A DNA stretch of 51,545 bases, taken from the NCBI GenBank assembly GCA_026692885.1, contig JAPLNJ010001181.1, positions 1 through 51,545 of the forward strand. Reading direction: 5' to 3'. Shown here in pieces: positions 6,417 through 14,076 of the stretch (the stretch's first letter is position 1; each line of letters starts with the position of its first letter). The stretch is from Planctomycetota bacterium. GTDB lineage: Bacteria; Planctomycetota; Planctomycetia; Pirellulales; Pirellulaceae. Made by a program: the position numbers and the translations under genes. Under the pieces are notes generated by a model. It was not told the origin of the DNA. It made no database searches and worked only from the letters and a program-made list of their open reading frames with translations.

Positions 6417-8510
6417 ATGAACTCGCGACATGTTCGAGGGACTGTGGCGGCACGCGGGTGCTGCTTAGCGATGCTCGTGTGGTCTACCGCGTCCTGCCGT
6501 CGGCCCGCTGAGACGCCGTCGACAGCGGAACCGCCAGCGAGCATCACTACGGCGGGCGGCGCGCAGATGGTGTTGATCCCGGCCGACAGCTTCCGCATGG
6601 GATCCAGCAGCGGCCCAGCGGACCAGCAACCGGTTCACGAGGTCGCCCTCGACCCATTTCTCATGGACCGCTACGAGGTGACGCAGGAGCAGTACACGCA
6701 ACTGGCTTCGCTCAACGGCTCGCACTTCAAAGGCCCGAACCGGCCGGTGGAGATGATCAGTTGGGCGGACGCCGCGCTGTACTGCAACCTCCGCTCCCAG
6801 GCCGAGGGACTGACGCCCTGCTACAACGAAGCTACCGTCGCGTGTGATTTCGAGGCGGACGGCTACCGGCTGCCAACCGAGGCGGAATGGGAATACGCGT
6901 GTCGCGCGGGCGCCGTCGGCGCGGATGCCGATGGCTCCGCTTCCGCTGCGTTGAGGGACCCCGCGTGGTACGGCGCGAGCGCCGGCAAGCAGACGCATCC
7001 CGTGGGCCAGAAGCAGCCCAATGCCTGGGGCCTGTACGACATGCACGGCAACGTGGCCGAGTGGTGCCACGACATGTACGCCGCAGACTACTACCAGCAC
7101 AGTCCCGTGCAGAACCCGCGTGGCCCGCAGACGGGCGACAAATACGTGCTGCGGGGCGGAGCGTGGAATTCGAGCGCCGAGGCCTGCCGGGCGGCGCAGC
7201 GCGTGGGCGAGACGCCCGGCTTTCAGGACTCCTGCTTCGCGCGCGACGCCATCGGCTTCCGTTGCGCGCGCAAGTCGCCGCGGCAACCGGAGCAGGAGGC
7301 TCGGACAAAGGAGCGGAAAGCCGCTCGTCAGACGAGTCGAGGTTCCTGGTTCCCACGCTTTGCGCGGGAATCCGCGTTCCCGACGCTCTGCGTCGCTGTC
7401 GCCTTACCGGCCACTTCCGCCGTAGAACGACGCGGAGTGTCGGCTGAGGCCGTTCCCACACAGAGCGGGGCCACACCGACACCTCCGGCGCCCCACACCC
7501 CCGACCCCTCTCCCCGGAGTACCGGGGCGAGGGGAGATGACGACGAGAGTGTGGGCACGAAGACCAAGACCGGCTTCGTCTATGGCGACATCTACCTTCA
7601 GCACCAGACAGGAGCCGGCCACCCTGAGAAACCGGAACGACTGACGGCCATCGTCCAACAGTTGCAAAAGACGGGCCTGCTCGCCGAGTTGGTTGCGATC
7701 GAGCCCCGGCCGGCAGCCGAAGCATGGCTCACCGCTGTCCATACTCCGGAACACGTCGCAGCGATCTGTCAAGCGGCGGAAAAAGCTCCGTCGGGAAGCC
7801 TCTCGCGGGACACGCCCACGTCGAAGCAATCGTACGCGGCCGCCGTCCACGCCGCAGGCGGCGTGCTGGCGGCCATCGATGCGGTGCTGGCAGGCCAAGT
7901 CCGCAACGCCTTCTGCGCCGTACGGCCACCAGGGCATCACGCCAGCCAGGATCGGGCGATGGGATTTTGTCTGTTCAACAACGTGGCCATCGCAGCCCGT
8001 TACATCCAGAAGAAACACCACTTGGCCAAGGTCCTGATCGTCGACTGGGACGTGCATCACGGCAACGGCACCCAGGCAATCTTCGACGACGATCCGACGG
8101 TGTTCTATTTCAGCGTCCACCAGTCGCCATTCTACCCAGGCACCGGCCACGCCGACCAACAGGGCCGCGGTAAAGCCCAGGGCACAAAGCTGAACGTGCC
8201 GCTACCCGCAGGCAGTAACGACCGCGACTATCGGCGCGCGTTCGAGGAACAATTGGTCCCGGCCGCCCGCGCGTTCCAGCCGGACTTCGTGTTGATTTCG
8301 GCCGGCTTCGACGCGCACGAACAGGATCTGCTGGGCGGGATGAAGCTCACCACGGCAGCCTATGCCAAGTTGACGCGGATGGTTCGACAGATCGCGGAGC
8401 AGAATTGTCAAGGCCGGCTTGTTTCGGTCCTGGAAGGCGGTTATGGTCTGGAAGGCTTGGCCGCGTCGGTCGAAGCCCACCTTCGCGTCTTGATGGAACA
8501 ACCCCAGTAG
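6417..8510 (+). CDS. Fusion: SUMF1/FGE-sulfatase-like domain plus histone-deacetylase-family amidohydrolase
   Basis: One uninterrupted frame of 697 residues. Residues 1-27 look like a lipoprotein or secretion signal (LAMLVWSTASC). Residues 45-290 are a SUMF1 domain: MVLIPADSFRMGS, DRYEVTQEQYTQL, YRLPTEAEWEYACRAG, GLYDMHGNVAEWC, VLRGGAW and IGFRCAR. Of the two copper-binding cysteines of true formylglycine-generating enzyme only C257 is present; the first is Ser252, so it is probably not a classical sulfatase activator. Residues about 310-377 are a linker made of dispersed DNA repeats read in frame. Residues 383-690 are a class I/II HDAC fold with H507/H508 (RPPGHHA), zinc ligands D545, H547 and D632, and Y676 (EGGYG). 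All catalytic residues are intact, so deacetylation of an acetyl-lysine or acetylpolyamine-like substrate is likely. GTG at 7551 could start the HDAC part separately. The stop codon lies inside a palindromic repeat. Confidence 0.82.
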   Translation: MNSRHVRGTVAARGCCLAMLVWSTASCRRPAETPSTAEPPASITTAGGAQMVLIPADSFRMGSSSGPADQQPVHEVALDPFLMDRYEVTQEQYTQLASLNGSHFKGPNRPVEMISWADAALYCNLRSQAEGLTPCYNEATVACDFEADGYRLPTEAEWEYACRAGAVGADADGSASAALRDPAWYGASAGKQTHPVGQKQPNAWGLYDMHGNVAEWCHDMYAADYYQHSPVQNPRGPQTGDKYVLRGGAWNSSAEACRAAQRVGETPGFQDSCFARDAIGFRCARKSPRQPEQEARTKERKAARQTSRGSWFPRFARESAFPTLCVAVALPATSAVERRGVSAEAVPTQSGATPTPPAPHTPDPSPRSTGARGDDDESVGTKTKTGFVYGDIYLQHQTGAGHPEKPERLTAIVQQLQKTGLLAELVAIEPRPAAEAWLTAVHTPEHVAAICQAAEKAPSGSLSRDTPTSKQSYAAAVHAAGGVLAAIDAVLAGQVRNAFCAVRPPGHHASQDRAMGFCLFNNVAIAARYIQKKHHLAKVLIVDWDVHHGNGTQAIFDDDPTVFYFSVHQSPFYPGTGHADQQGRGKAQGTKLNVPLPAGSNDRDYRRAFEEQLVPAARAFQPDFVLISAGFDAHEQDLLGGMKLTTAAYAKLTRMVRQIAEQNCQGRLVSVLEGGYGLEGLAASVEAHLRVLMEQPQ
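7345..7545. repeat. Dispersed repeats inside the SUMF1-HDAC coding sequence
   Basis: Two repeat types found elsewhere between genes lie here inside an open frame. At 7345-7475 is the unit with GACGCTCTGCGTCG and GACGCGGAGTGTCG, also present at about 45,008-45,110. At 7500-7540 is the unit CTCCCCGGAGTACCGGGGCG, also at 28,327-28,366 and in reverse at 29,788-29,830. They encode the low-complexity linker of the fusion protein and contain no stop in the used frame. Confidence 0.7.
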
Positions 8511-8565
8511 GTCAGGCTTTCCAGCCTGACAGGACAACAATGTCAGGCTGGAAAGCCTGACCTAC
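8507..8565. repeat. Palindromic repeat with 24-bp perfect arms, overlapping the stop codon of the fusion gene
   Basis: Arms at 8507-8530 and 8542-8565 are exact inverted copies (GTAGGTCAGGCTTTCCAGCC and onward), with an 11-base loop. The TAG at 8508-8510 that ends the SUMF1-HDAC gene is the second to fourth base of the left arm. An identical pair of arms occurs at 29,877-29,935 and a degraded half at about 34,999. It would fold into a strong hairpin and may end transcription, but it has no T tract. Confidence 0.8.
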
Positions 8566-8581
8566 TTAATAAAACGCAGCG

Positions 8582-10033
8582 ATGCTCTTCCACACTTGGA
8601 CCTTCCTGGCCTTCTTCGCCATCGTCTACCCGATCTACCTGGCAATCAAGGGGACGCGACTGCGGCTTCCCTGGCTCCTGTTGTCCTCCTACGTGTTTTA
8701 CGGCTGGTGGAATCCAGTCTATCTGCTGCTGGTTGCGGGGGCGACGGTGGTCGACTGGCTGGCGGTGATCGGCATGGCCAAGACCCGTTGGAAGAAGCCC
8801 TGGGTGGCGCTCAGCGTGGGGAGCAATCTGAGCCTGTTGGGATTCTTCAAGTACGGCAAGTGGGTGATCGAAAATCTCAATGCCGTGGCTCACTGGCTGG
8901 GAATCCCGTATACCCTGGCCAATCCCGACGTCCGCTTCATCAGTGATGGGGTGAACGCCGTGTTGCACGCCTTGGGCCTTTCCTACTCGGTGCCGGCTTT
9001 CGAGTACCTGCTGCCCGTGGGCATCTCCTTCTTCGCGTTCCAGTCGATGAGCTACTGCATCGATTTCTACCGGGGGAAAGTCGACCGGGCACCGAGTCTC
9101 CTGTGCTATGCCACGTTTGTGGCGTTCTTTCCCCAGTTAGTCGCCGGACCGATCGAACGGGCCTCGAATCTGCTGCCGCAGTTGCGCGAAGCGCCCCGCA
9201 TCACGTGGCACGACGTCGGCGATGGCCTGTCCTTGTTCGTGGTGGGGCTGTTCAAGAAGGTCGCCTTGGCCGACTATTTGGCGCCCTACGTCGATCGTAT
9301 CTACGCTTCGCCGAGCAGTCATGAGGCTTCGGCGCTGCTGTTGGCGACCGTGGCCTTCGCCTGGCAGATCTACTTCGATTTCAGCGGCTACACCGATATG
9401 GCGCGGGGCGTCGGACGCCTGCTGGGTGCCCGCTTGCTGCTGAATTTCAATAATCCGTATTTGGCCACCGGATTGGGCGACTTCTGGCGGCGCTGGCACA
9501 TCAGTCTTTCCACGTGGTTTCGGGATTACGTGTATCTGCCTCTGGGCGGCAACCGCCGCGGGGAGTTCCGCACGTACGTGAACATGGTCCTGACCATGCT
9601 GCTCTCCGGACTGTGGCACGGCGCCTTGTGGACCTTTGTGATGTGGGGGGCGGTTCACGCCGTGGGGAGGGTTGTCACGCGGGGACTGGAAGACGCGGTT
9701 TGGTATCGGGACCGCGTGCCGACGTTGGCCAAGCAATTCCTGACCTTCTCGATCGTCACGCTGGCCTGGGTGTTCTTCCGCGCTCAGAGCGTGAGCGATG
9801 CGTGGTTGATCCTGCGGCGTATCGCGTCCGGTGGACTGACCGATCCAGCGTTCCCCTTGTGGATGGGTGGGCTGGTCTGCTCCATCTGGCTGTACCAATA
9901 TCTGTACGAGTCGCGGCTCAGCAGCTGGTTGCGCCCGGCCCCCGTGCGGATCGCCTTGGTGGTGGCCATGGTGCTCTACATGGCAACGTGCGTGACGTCC
10001 AGCGGACAGACATTTATCTACTTCCAATTTTGA
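8582..10033 (+). CDS. MBOAT family O-acyltransferase (AlgI/DltB-like)
   Basis: The 483-residue product is a polytopic membrane protein with about 10-12 hydrophobic segments, spread from residue 5 to the C-terminus. It matches the AlgI group of membrane-bound O-acyltransferases: FYGWWNPVYL near residue 40, the LLPVGISFFAFQSMSYCIDFYRG block, FFPQLVAGPIERA, IYFDFSGYTDMARG, NPYLATGLGDFWRRWHISLS, and the catalytic His346 in LSGLWHGALW. The family moves acyl (usually acetyl) groups from cytoplasmic donors across the membrane onto extracellular polysaccharide. It ends 9 bases before an SGNH-hydrolase gene, the usual partner that completes the transfer. No clear alginate genes are near, so the polymer is unknown. 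The start follows a palindromic repeat and has only a weak ribosome-binding site. Confidence 0.9.
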   Translation: MLFHTWTFLAFFAIVYPIYLAIKGTRLRLPWLLLSSYVFYGWWNPVYLLLVAGATVVDWLAVIGMAKTRWKKPWVALSVGSNLSLLGFFKYGKWVIENLNAVAHWLGIPYTLANPDVRFISDGVNAVLHALGLSYSVPAFEYLLPVGISFFAFQSMSYCIDFYRGKVDRAPSLLCYATFVAFFPQLVAGPIERASNLLPQLREAPRITWHDVGDGLSLFVVGLFKKVALADYLAPYVDRIYASPSSHEASALLLATVAFAWQIYFDFSGYTDMARGVGRLLGARLLLNFNNPYLATGLGDFWRRWHISLSTWFRDYVYLPLGGNRRGEFRTYVNMVLTMLLSGLWHGALWTFVMWGAVHAVGRVVTRGLEDAVWYRDRVPTLAKQFLTFSIVTLAWVFFRAQSVSDAWLILRRIASGGLTDPAFPLWMGGLVCSIWLYQYLYESRLSSWLRPAPVRIALVVAMVLYMATCVTSSGQTFIYFQF

Positions 10034-10042
10034 AGAATTGTC

Positions 10043-11185
10043 ATGGGAATGACCCATCCGAAACCCGACGCAGCGACTGTGGGCCACAGGGGCGCCGAGA
10101 TCCCGTTCGGCTCCAACAATGTGCGACTGTCTTTCCGTCAGTGGGTCGTCGCGGCACTATGGCTCAGCTTACTCTTTTACCTGATCCCGCTCGCGTGGAC
10201 GAAAATCGAACGGCTCGACGCCGGCCCGGACTACCGCATCCCGTACGCCTTGGGTAACGACTACTGGAACTACGCCCGAACTTGCCGCGAAGTCGCGGCG
10301 GGAGAGCGGACGCTGTTGGTCGGCGATTCGGTGATGTGGGGGCACTATGTGGCCAGCGGCGAGACCCTGTCGCACTACCTGAACGAACGGACGGGTGAAA
10401 CGCGGTTTGCCAACCTAGGACTGGATGGCGTGCACCCCGCCGCGCTGTGCGGGTTGATCGAACACTACGGCAGGACGATCCGCGGGCGAAACGTGGTGCT
10501 CAACTGCAACCTGCTGTGGATCAGTTCCGCGCGACACGACTTGTCGACCGACAAGGAGTTCGCCTTCAACCACCCGGCGCTGGTCCCGCAGTTCTGGCCC
10601 AAGATTCCCTGCTACCGAGCACCGCTGTCGGACAAACTAGGCACGGTCGTGGCTCGAAACTTCGGTTTCCTGGGCTGGGCCGATCACGTGCGGACGGTTT
10701 ATTTCGGCGGCAGCGATCTGGCGGCCTGGACACTCGAACATCCGTACGAGAATCCGCTGGCCCAGGTGACGCTGGAATTGCCGTCGCCCGACGAACCACC
10801 GTCGCCGGAACCCGACGCGCGGCCGTGGCACGTCAAAGGCATCGAAAAGTATCGGCCGGAGTGGGTCTCGTTGGACGACTCGCTGCAGTGGCAATTCTTC
10901 CGCCGCACGGTGGCCGTGCTGTGCGAGCGGGGCAATCGCGTGTTCGTCCTGGTCGGACCGTTCAACGAACACATGCTAAAGGCGGAATCGCTGCGGACGT
11001 ACAACGAACGCAAGAATCAGGTGGCCGCATGGCTTGACCAGGAGCGCATCTCGTATGGCATCCCGCCCGCCCTCCCCAGCGACCTGTACGCGGACGCCAG
11101 CCACCCGACGGCCGCGGGCTATCAACGGCTGGCTCAATGGCTGTCCGAAGAAGCATCGTTCGGCCCCTTCGAGACGGGCCAATAG
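10043..11185 (+). CDS. SGNH/GDSL-like membrane-anchored hydrolase, partner of the MBOAT protein
   Basis: The 380-residue protein has one transmembrane segment at about residues 33-53 (WVVAALWLSLLFYLIPLAW) after a cytoplasmic N-terminus, and an extracytoplasmic SGNH domain. Block I is GDSVMWG (residues 94-100, nucleophile S96). The C-terminal block is DASHPTAAGY, with D351 and H354 completing the triad. NLGLDGVHP supplies the likely Gly/Asn oxyanion region. It begins 9 bases after the MBOAT gene, so both are translated from one message. By analogy with AlgJ/AlgX, DltD and PatB it probably accepts the acyl group from the MBOAT protein and passes it to a surface glycan. Which polymer and which acyl group are unknown. 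Confidence 0.82.
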   Translation: MGMTHPKPDAATVGHRGAEIPFGSNNVRLSFRQWVVAALWLSLLFYLIPLAWTKIERLDAGPDYRIPYALGNDYWNYARTCREVAAGERTLLVGDSVMWGHYVASGETLSHYLNERTGETRFANLGLDGVHPAALCGLIEHYGRTIRGRNVVLNCNLLWISSARHDLSTDKEFAFNHPALVPQFWPKIPCYRAPLSDKLGTVVARNFGFLGWADHVRTVYFGGSDLAAWTLEHPYENPLAQVTLELPSPDEPPSPEPDARPWHVKGIEKYRPEWVSLDDSLQWQFFRRTVAVLCERGNRVFVLVGPFNEHMLKAESLRTYNERKNQVAAWLDQERISYGIPPALPSDLYADASHPTAAGYQRLAQWLSEEASFGPFETGQ

Positions 11186-11191
11186 AAAAAC

Positions 11192-11264
11192 AACCACGGA
11201 TGACACGGATACCACGGATAGGAAACCATTTCCCCATCCGTGTTATCCGTGTCATCCGTGGTTT
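11192..11264. repeat. ACGGAT-periodic inverted repeat on the left of the GxxExxY gene
   Basis: The segment opens with AACCACGGATGACACGGATA and closes with the reverse complement TATCCGTGTCATCCGTGGTT, enclosing about 25 bases. The right part (11227-11262, beginning CATTTCCCCATCCG) is repeated in direct orientation at 11700-11736, on the other side of the GxxExxY gene. Confidence 0.8.
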
Positions 11265-11313
11265 CATTGGTTCTATTGGTTTCATTGGGCCTCTTTACTT
11301 CAGAGGAAACGTC

Positions 11314-11688
11314 ATGGGCGGCGAACTGATTTGCAAGGAGTTGAGTGAGTCGATTATCGGGGCGGCGATGACCGTCTTGAATACTCTGAAGCCGGGACTG
11401 GACGAGAAGCTGTACGAGCGAGCCTTGGTCATTGAGCTGCGCAAGCGTGGCCATCAGGTCGAACAACAGAAGGAGTTTCCGGTGACCTATGACGGCCAAC
11501 ACATTGGGACGTTAGTCCCAGATTTGATCGTGGACGGCCTAGTGATCGCCGATCCGAAGGTCGTCACTGCTTTCAACGACACGCACATGGCCCAAATGCT
11601 TGGCTACTTGAACATTACCGGCCTGAAACTCGCACTCCTGCTAAACTTCAAGTTTGCCAAGCTACAGTGGAAACGCATCGTAAACTGA
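11314..11688 (+). CDS. GxxExxY protein
   Basis: The 124-residue product from ATG 11314 shows the family signature: ESIIGAAMTVLNTLKPGLDE, then KLYERALVIELRKRG, then FPVTYDGQHIGTLVPDLIVDGLVIADPKVV and the C-terminal NFKFAKLQWKRIV. The name motif is GLDEKLYE. The fold resembles a PD-(D/E)XK nuclease (PDLIVDG then I-x-D/E-x-K, here IADPKV, where the usual E-x-K is weakened), but no function has been proven for the family. The gene is a lone unit with its own short leader, bracketed by direct copies of the ATCCGTG repeat, which suggests a mobile cassette. The frame is open upstream through the repeat to 11137, but that stretch reads as repeat-derived peptide, so 11314 is preferred. Confidence 0.85.
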   Translation: MGGELICKELSESIIGAAMTVLNTLKPGLDEKLYERALVIELRKRGHQVEQQKEFPVTYDGQHIGTLVPDLIVDGLVIADPKVVTAFNDTHMAQMLGYLNITGLKLALLLNFKFAKLQWKRIVN

Positions 11689-11699
11689 TTTCCCAAATA

Positions 11700-11736
11700 C
11701 ATTTCCCCCATCCGTGTTATCCGTGTCATCCGTGGT
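11700..11736. repeat. ATCCGTG repeat on the right of the GxxExxY gene
   Basis: This copy differs from 11227-11262 only by one extra C in the C run. It is in direct orientation and starts 11 bases after the GxxExxY stop codon. Confidence 0.8.
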
Positions 11737-11758
11737 CGTCCTTCCCTGCCTCAAAGCC

Positions 11759-12670
11759 TCACAAATCACGGTTACAGAAACAGAACAGCGTCAGACCGAC
11801 GCACACCAGGGTCGAGAGGCCGTACCCCAGAATCACTCGCAGCAGCGAGAAGCCTGCGTCGCGATCGCGATCAAAGAAGCCCTTGGGCTCCGGTGGCGGC
11901 TTGGGGATCGCCGAACCGAGAAGAGCTTCCAGCGGATTCGACCACATTTCGCTCCCCAACCCTTTTTCCGGCTCCGCCGATTTGTCCGGAACTCGCCACG
12001 GTGTTCGCAATAGCAGGGGCAGGGATTTGTTCAAGCTGAAGGTGGAAAAGGCATCCAAGGCGAAGACGTTGAGAATCAGATTGCTGGGAAACCAAATGAA
12101 CAGCGCCACCACAATCGCCAGCAGCGGCCGACGGAACAGCGTGCCCAACAAGTAGGCCAACGACACGAGAAATGTCAGCACCAGGCCGACCACCGCCAGC
12201 GAAGCGATGATCCCGTACGCCGTCACCGTATCGGCCCCTGCCTTGCGCTGGGCCAGGGCCACCAACAGAACCGCCGGTACAATCACCAGCAGATAGCTGC
12301 CGATGACCACCAGCAGCCGCGCGGCCCACGAGGCGAGCAAATATTCATAGCGAGTGACGGGCCGACTGAGAATTCCGTCGGCTAAGGCATCGGTCCGCGC
12401 GGCGGAAACCGGATCGGCGCCCAGCACCACGACAATCAGGAACCAGGGTCCCACGAGGTAGGGGAACAGCAAACTCGCGATGAATTCCGCCGTCCGGAGC
12501 TGGTCATGGGGCCACAAGACGGCGAGCAACAGTAGCGTCAGCAGGATGCTGCCCGCCAGCCACAGCCGCACCAGCCAACTGGAACTCAGTGTTCGCAGGT
12601 CATACCGGAGGATGGCCAGAAACGGCATCAGGCGCGTGCCGAACGTCGACATCGAAACGGTAGAATCCAT
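11759..12670 (-). CDS. ABC-2 type transporter permease
   Basis: The 303-residue membrane protein begins at ATG 12670. AGGAGG lies about 6 bases upstream, which settles the start although it overlaps the ATPase gene by 71 bases. Hydrophobic segments occur near residues 33-52, 62-85, 115-140, 150-185, 192-210 and at the C-terminus (about six helices), the usual ABC-2 exporter permease layout. LVGPWFLIVVVLGADPVSAARTD and DGILSRPVTRYEYLLASWAARL match the conserved cytoplasmic loop that contacts the ATPase. It forms the membrane part of an exporter with the ATPase encoded just upstream at 12600-13619. The substrate is not predictable; NatAB-like, antibiotic or lipid export are all possible. Confidence 0.85.
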   Translation of the reverse strand: MDSTVSMSTFGTRLMPFLAILRYDLRTLSSSWLVRLWLAGSILLTLLLLAVLWPHDQLRTAEFIASLLFPYLVGPWFLIVVVLGADPVSAARTDALADGILSRPVTRYEYLLASWAARLLVVIGSYLLVIVPAVLLVALAQRKAGADTVTAYGIIASLAVVGLVLTFLVSLAYLLGTLFRRPLLAIVVALFIWFPSNLILNVFALDAFSTFSLNKSLPLLLRTPWRVPDKSAEPEKGLGSEMWSNPLEALLGSAIPKPPPEPKGFFDRDRDAGFSLLRVILGYGLSTLVCVGLTLFCFCNRDL

Positions 12671-13619
12671 GAGCTTCCTCCTCTTGCAGCAATTGCAGAT
12701 ACGCATTTTCCGTGTCGTGCTGGCCGGAATGGACGGCCTGGAGCGGGACATCCGCCGCCGCGACACGCCGGAGCACTTCATCCAAGACGGCGGCTCGGCA
12801 TTGCCCGTCGGCCACGCGAATCGTCAGCGTCTGGCCCGCGCGCGCGCTGGCCTCGACGCCCTTCACCTCCGCCACTTCGACCGCCAACCGTTCCAGAACC
12901 TCGACCGAAGCCTCCAGCTCCAAGGTAAAATCCTCGTGCCGCAACCGGTTCTTCATCTCCTGCATGGACCCGCAGAAGATCATGCGGCCCTCGTACATCA
13001 CGCCCACCGAATCGCAAATCTGATCGATGTCGTTCAGAATGTGCGTGGCGATGACAATCGTATGGTTCTTGCCCAGTTCCCGGATCAGGTCCAGGGTGAA
13101 GCGGCGGGCGGCCGGATCGAGCCCGGCCGTCGGCTCGTCCCAAATCAGCAGCGGCGGATCGGCCACCAGCGAAGCGGCAATTCCCAGCCGGGTCGTCTCG
13201 CCCGTCGAGAGACTCTGGATACGCCGATCCGTGATGCCCAACAGGCCCACCGCCCGCAGCAGCGACGTCAAACGTGGTTTGCGCACTTCGGCCGGCAGCC
13301 GGCAGAGTTGGCCCAACAGGTCCAGGTACTCGATCGGCCGCAGATTGCCGAGCAGTTTGGGGTTCGTAGGCAGATAACCGATCAGGCTGCGTACAGTGAC
13401 GGAGTGGGCGGCACAGCGATGGCCGAAGACCTCGGCGTAACCAGCGGTCGGGCGTTGCAGTCCCAGCAGCAGCCGCAGCGTGGTGGTCTTCCCCGCTCCG
13501 TTGGGTCCCAGCAGGCCGAAAATGGCACCCTGCGGGATCTCCAGATTCATGTCGTTGACCGCGATCACGCGATTGCCGTAGACCTTGGTCAGATGCTGGG
13601 TGCGAATAGCCGGCTCCAC
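12600..13619 (-). CDS. ABC transporter ATP-binding protein
   Basis: The 339-residue protein is read from GTG 13619, where the ABC domain begins (EPAIRTQHLTKVYGNRVIAV); the frame is open upstream but there it is made of repeats. Motifs in order: Walker A GPNGAGKTTT (about residue 38-47), Q-loop region YLPTNPKLLGNL, signature LSTGETTRLGIAASL, Walker B LLIWDEPTAGLDP, and H-loop ATHILNDID. The signature has STGE where LSGGQ is standard, as in many ABC-2 ATPases. A C-terminal extension of about 100 residues (FTLELEASVEVL and onward) is typical of the NatA/CcmA-like group. It powers the permease whose gene overlaps its 3' end by 71 bases, so the two are translationally coupled. Confidence 0.9.
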   Translation of the reverse strand: MEPAIRTQHLTKVYGNRVIAVNDMNLEIPQGAIFGLLGPNGAGKTTTLRLLLGLQRPTAGYAEVFGHRCAAHSVTVRSLIGYLPTNPKLLGNLRPIEYLDLLGQLCRLPAEVRKPRLTSLLRAVGLLGITDRRIQSLSTGETTRLGIAASLVADPPLLIWDEPTAGLDPAARRFTLDLIRELGKNHTIVIATHILNDIDQICDSVGVMYEGRMIFCGSMQEMKNRLRHEDFTLELEASVEVLERLAVEVAEVKGVEASARAGQTLTIRVADGQCRAAVLDEVLRRVAAADVPLQAVHSGQHDTENAYLQLLQEEEAHGFYRFDVDVRHAPDAVSGHPPV

Positions 13620-14076
13620 GTGCGACTCCTCTACGAAACGATTGCCAGACCGTGGTCTTGATAATCCTGCGCCGTCGACGGAACGTGAGAGCGGAAGGAC
13701 GAGGCTCCCGTCGAGCCGTCGATCACCGGCGGCTCGGCGGGAGCCTCGCCCTCCCGCCCTCCCCTGCTCGTCGACAACCCCGAGCTTTAGCCTGCGGGGT
13801 GTGTCGCTGCCCAGTATACCCGCGCAGCGTCCGAATTGTTTCGCTATTCGCCGGGCCAGTAGAGATCTTGGGAACCGTCGGGGCAAGAGGTCGGAAATCA
13901 TTTTCGGGCAGGAGTCGCTTCATGGGGAAAAGCCCGTGACCAAAAAGGACTCCCGACCCCGTCGCTTGCGAATCGCCCTGCGTCGGGCCTACAATGCCTG
14001 GCTTGGCAATCCGTTCGAGACGGCTGTGGCACGCGTCGTCTCACAAGCTTCGTGCCCGAAGAAAGGAAACAATATC
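13620..14076. other. Divergent intergenic region with a palindromic unit
   Basis: This 457-base gap separates the minus-strand ABC operon from the plus-strand lactonase gene and should hold both promoters. It contains one inverted repeat at 13,697-13,752 (GACGAGGCTCCCGTC facing GGCGGGAGCCTCG). The rest shows no gene or clear sigma-70 box that I could pair. Confidence 0.5.
13697..13752. repeat. Palindromic repeat unit
   Basis: Arms AGGACGAGGCTCCCGTCGAGCC and its imperfect reverse complement around a 12-base centre; the unit lies upstream of the ABC ATPase gene. It is one of several GC-rich hairpin repeats scattered between genes here. Confidence 0.6.
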
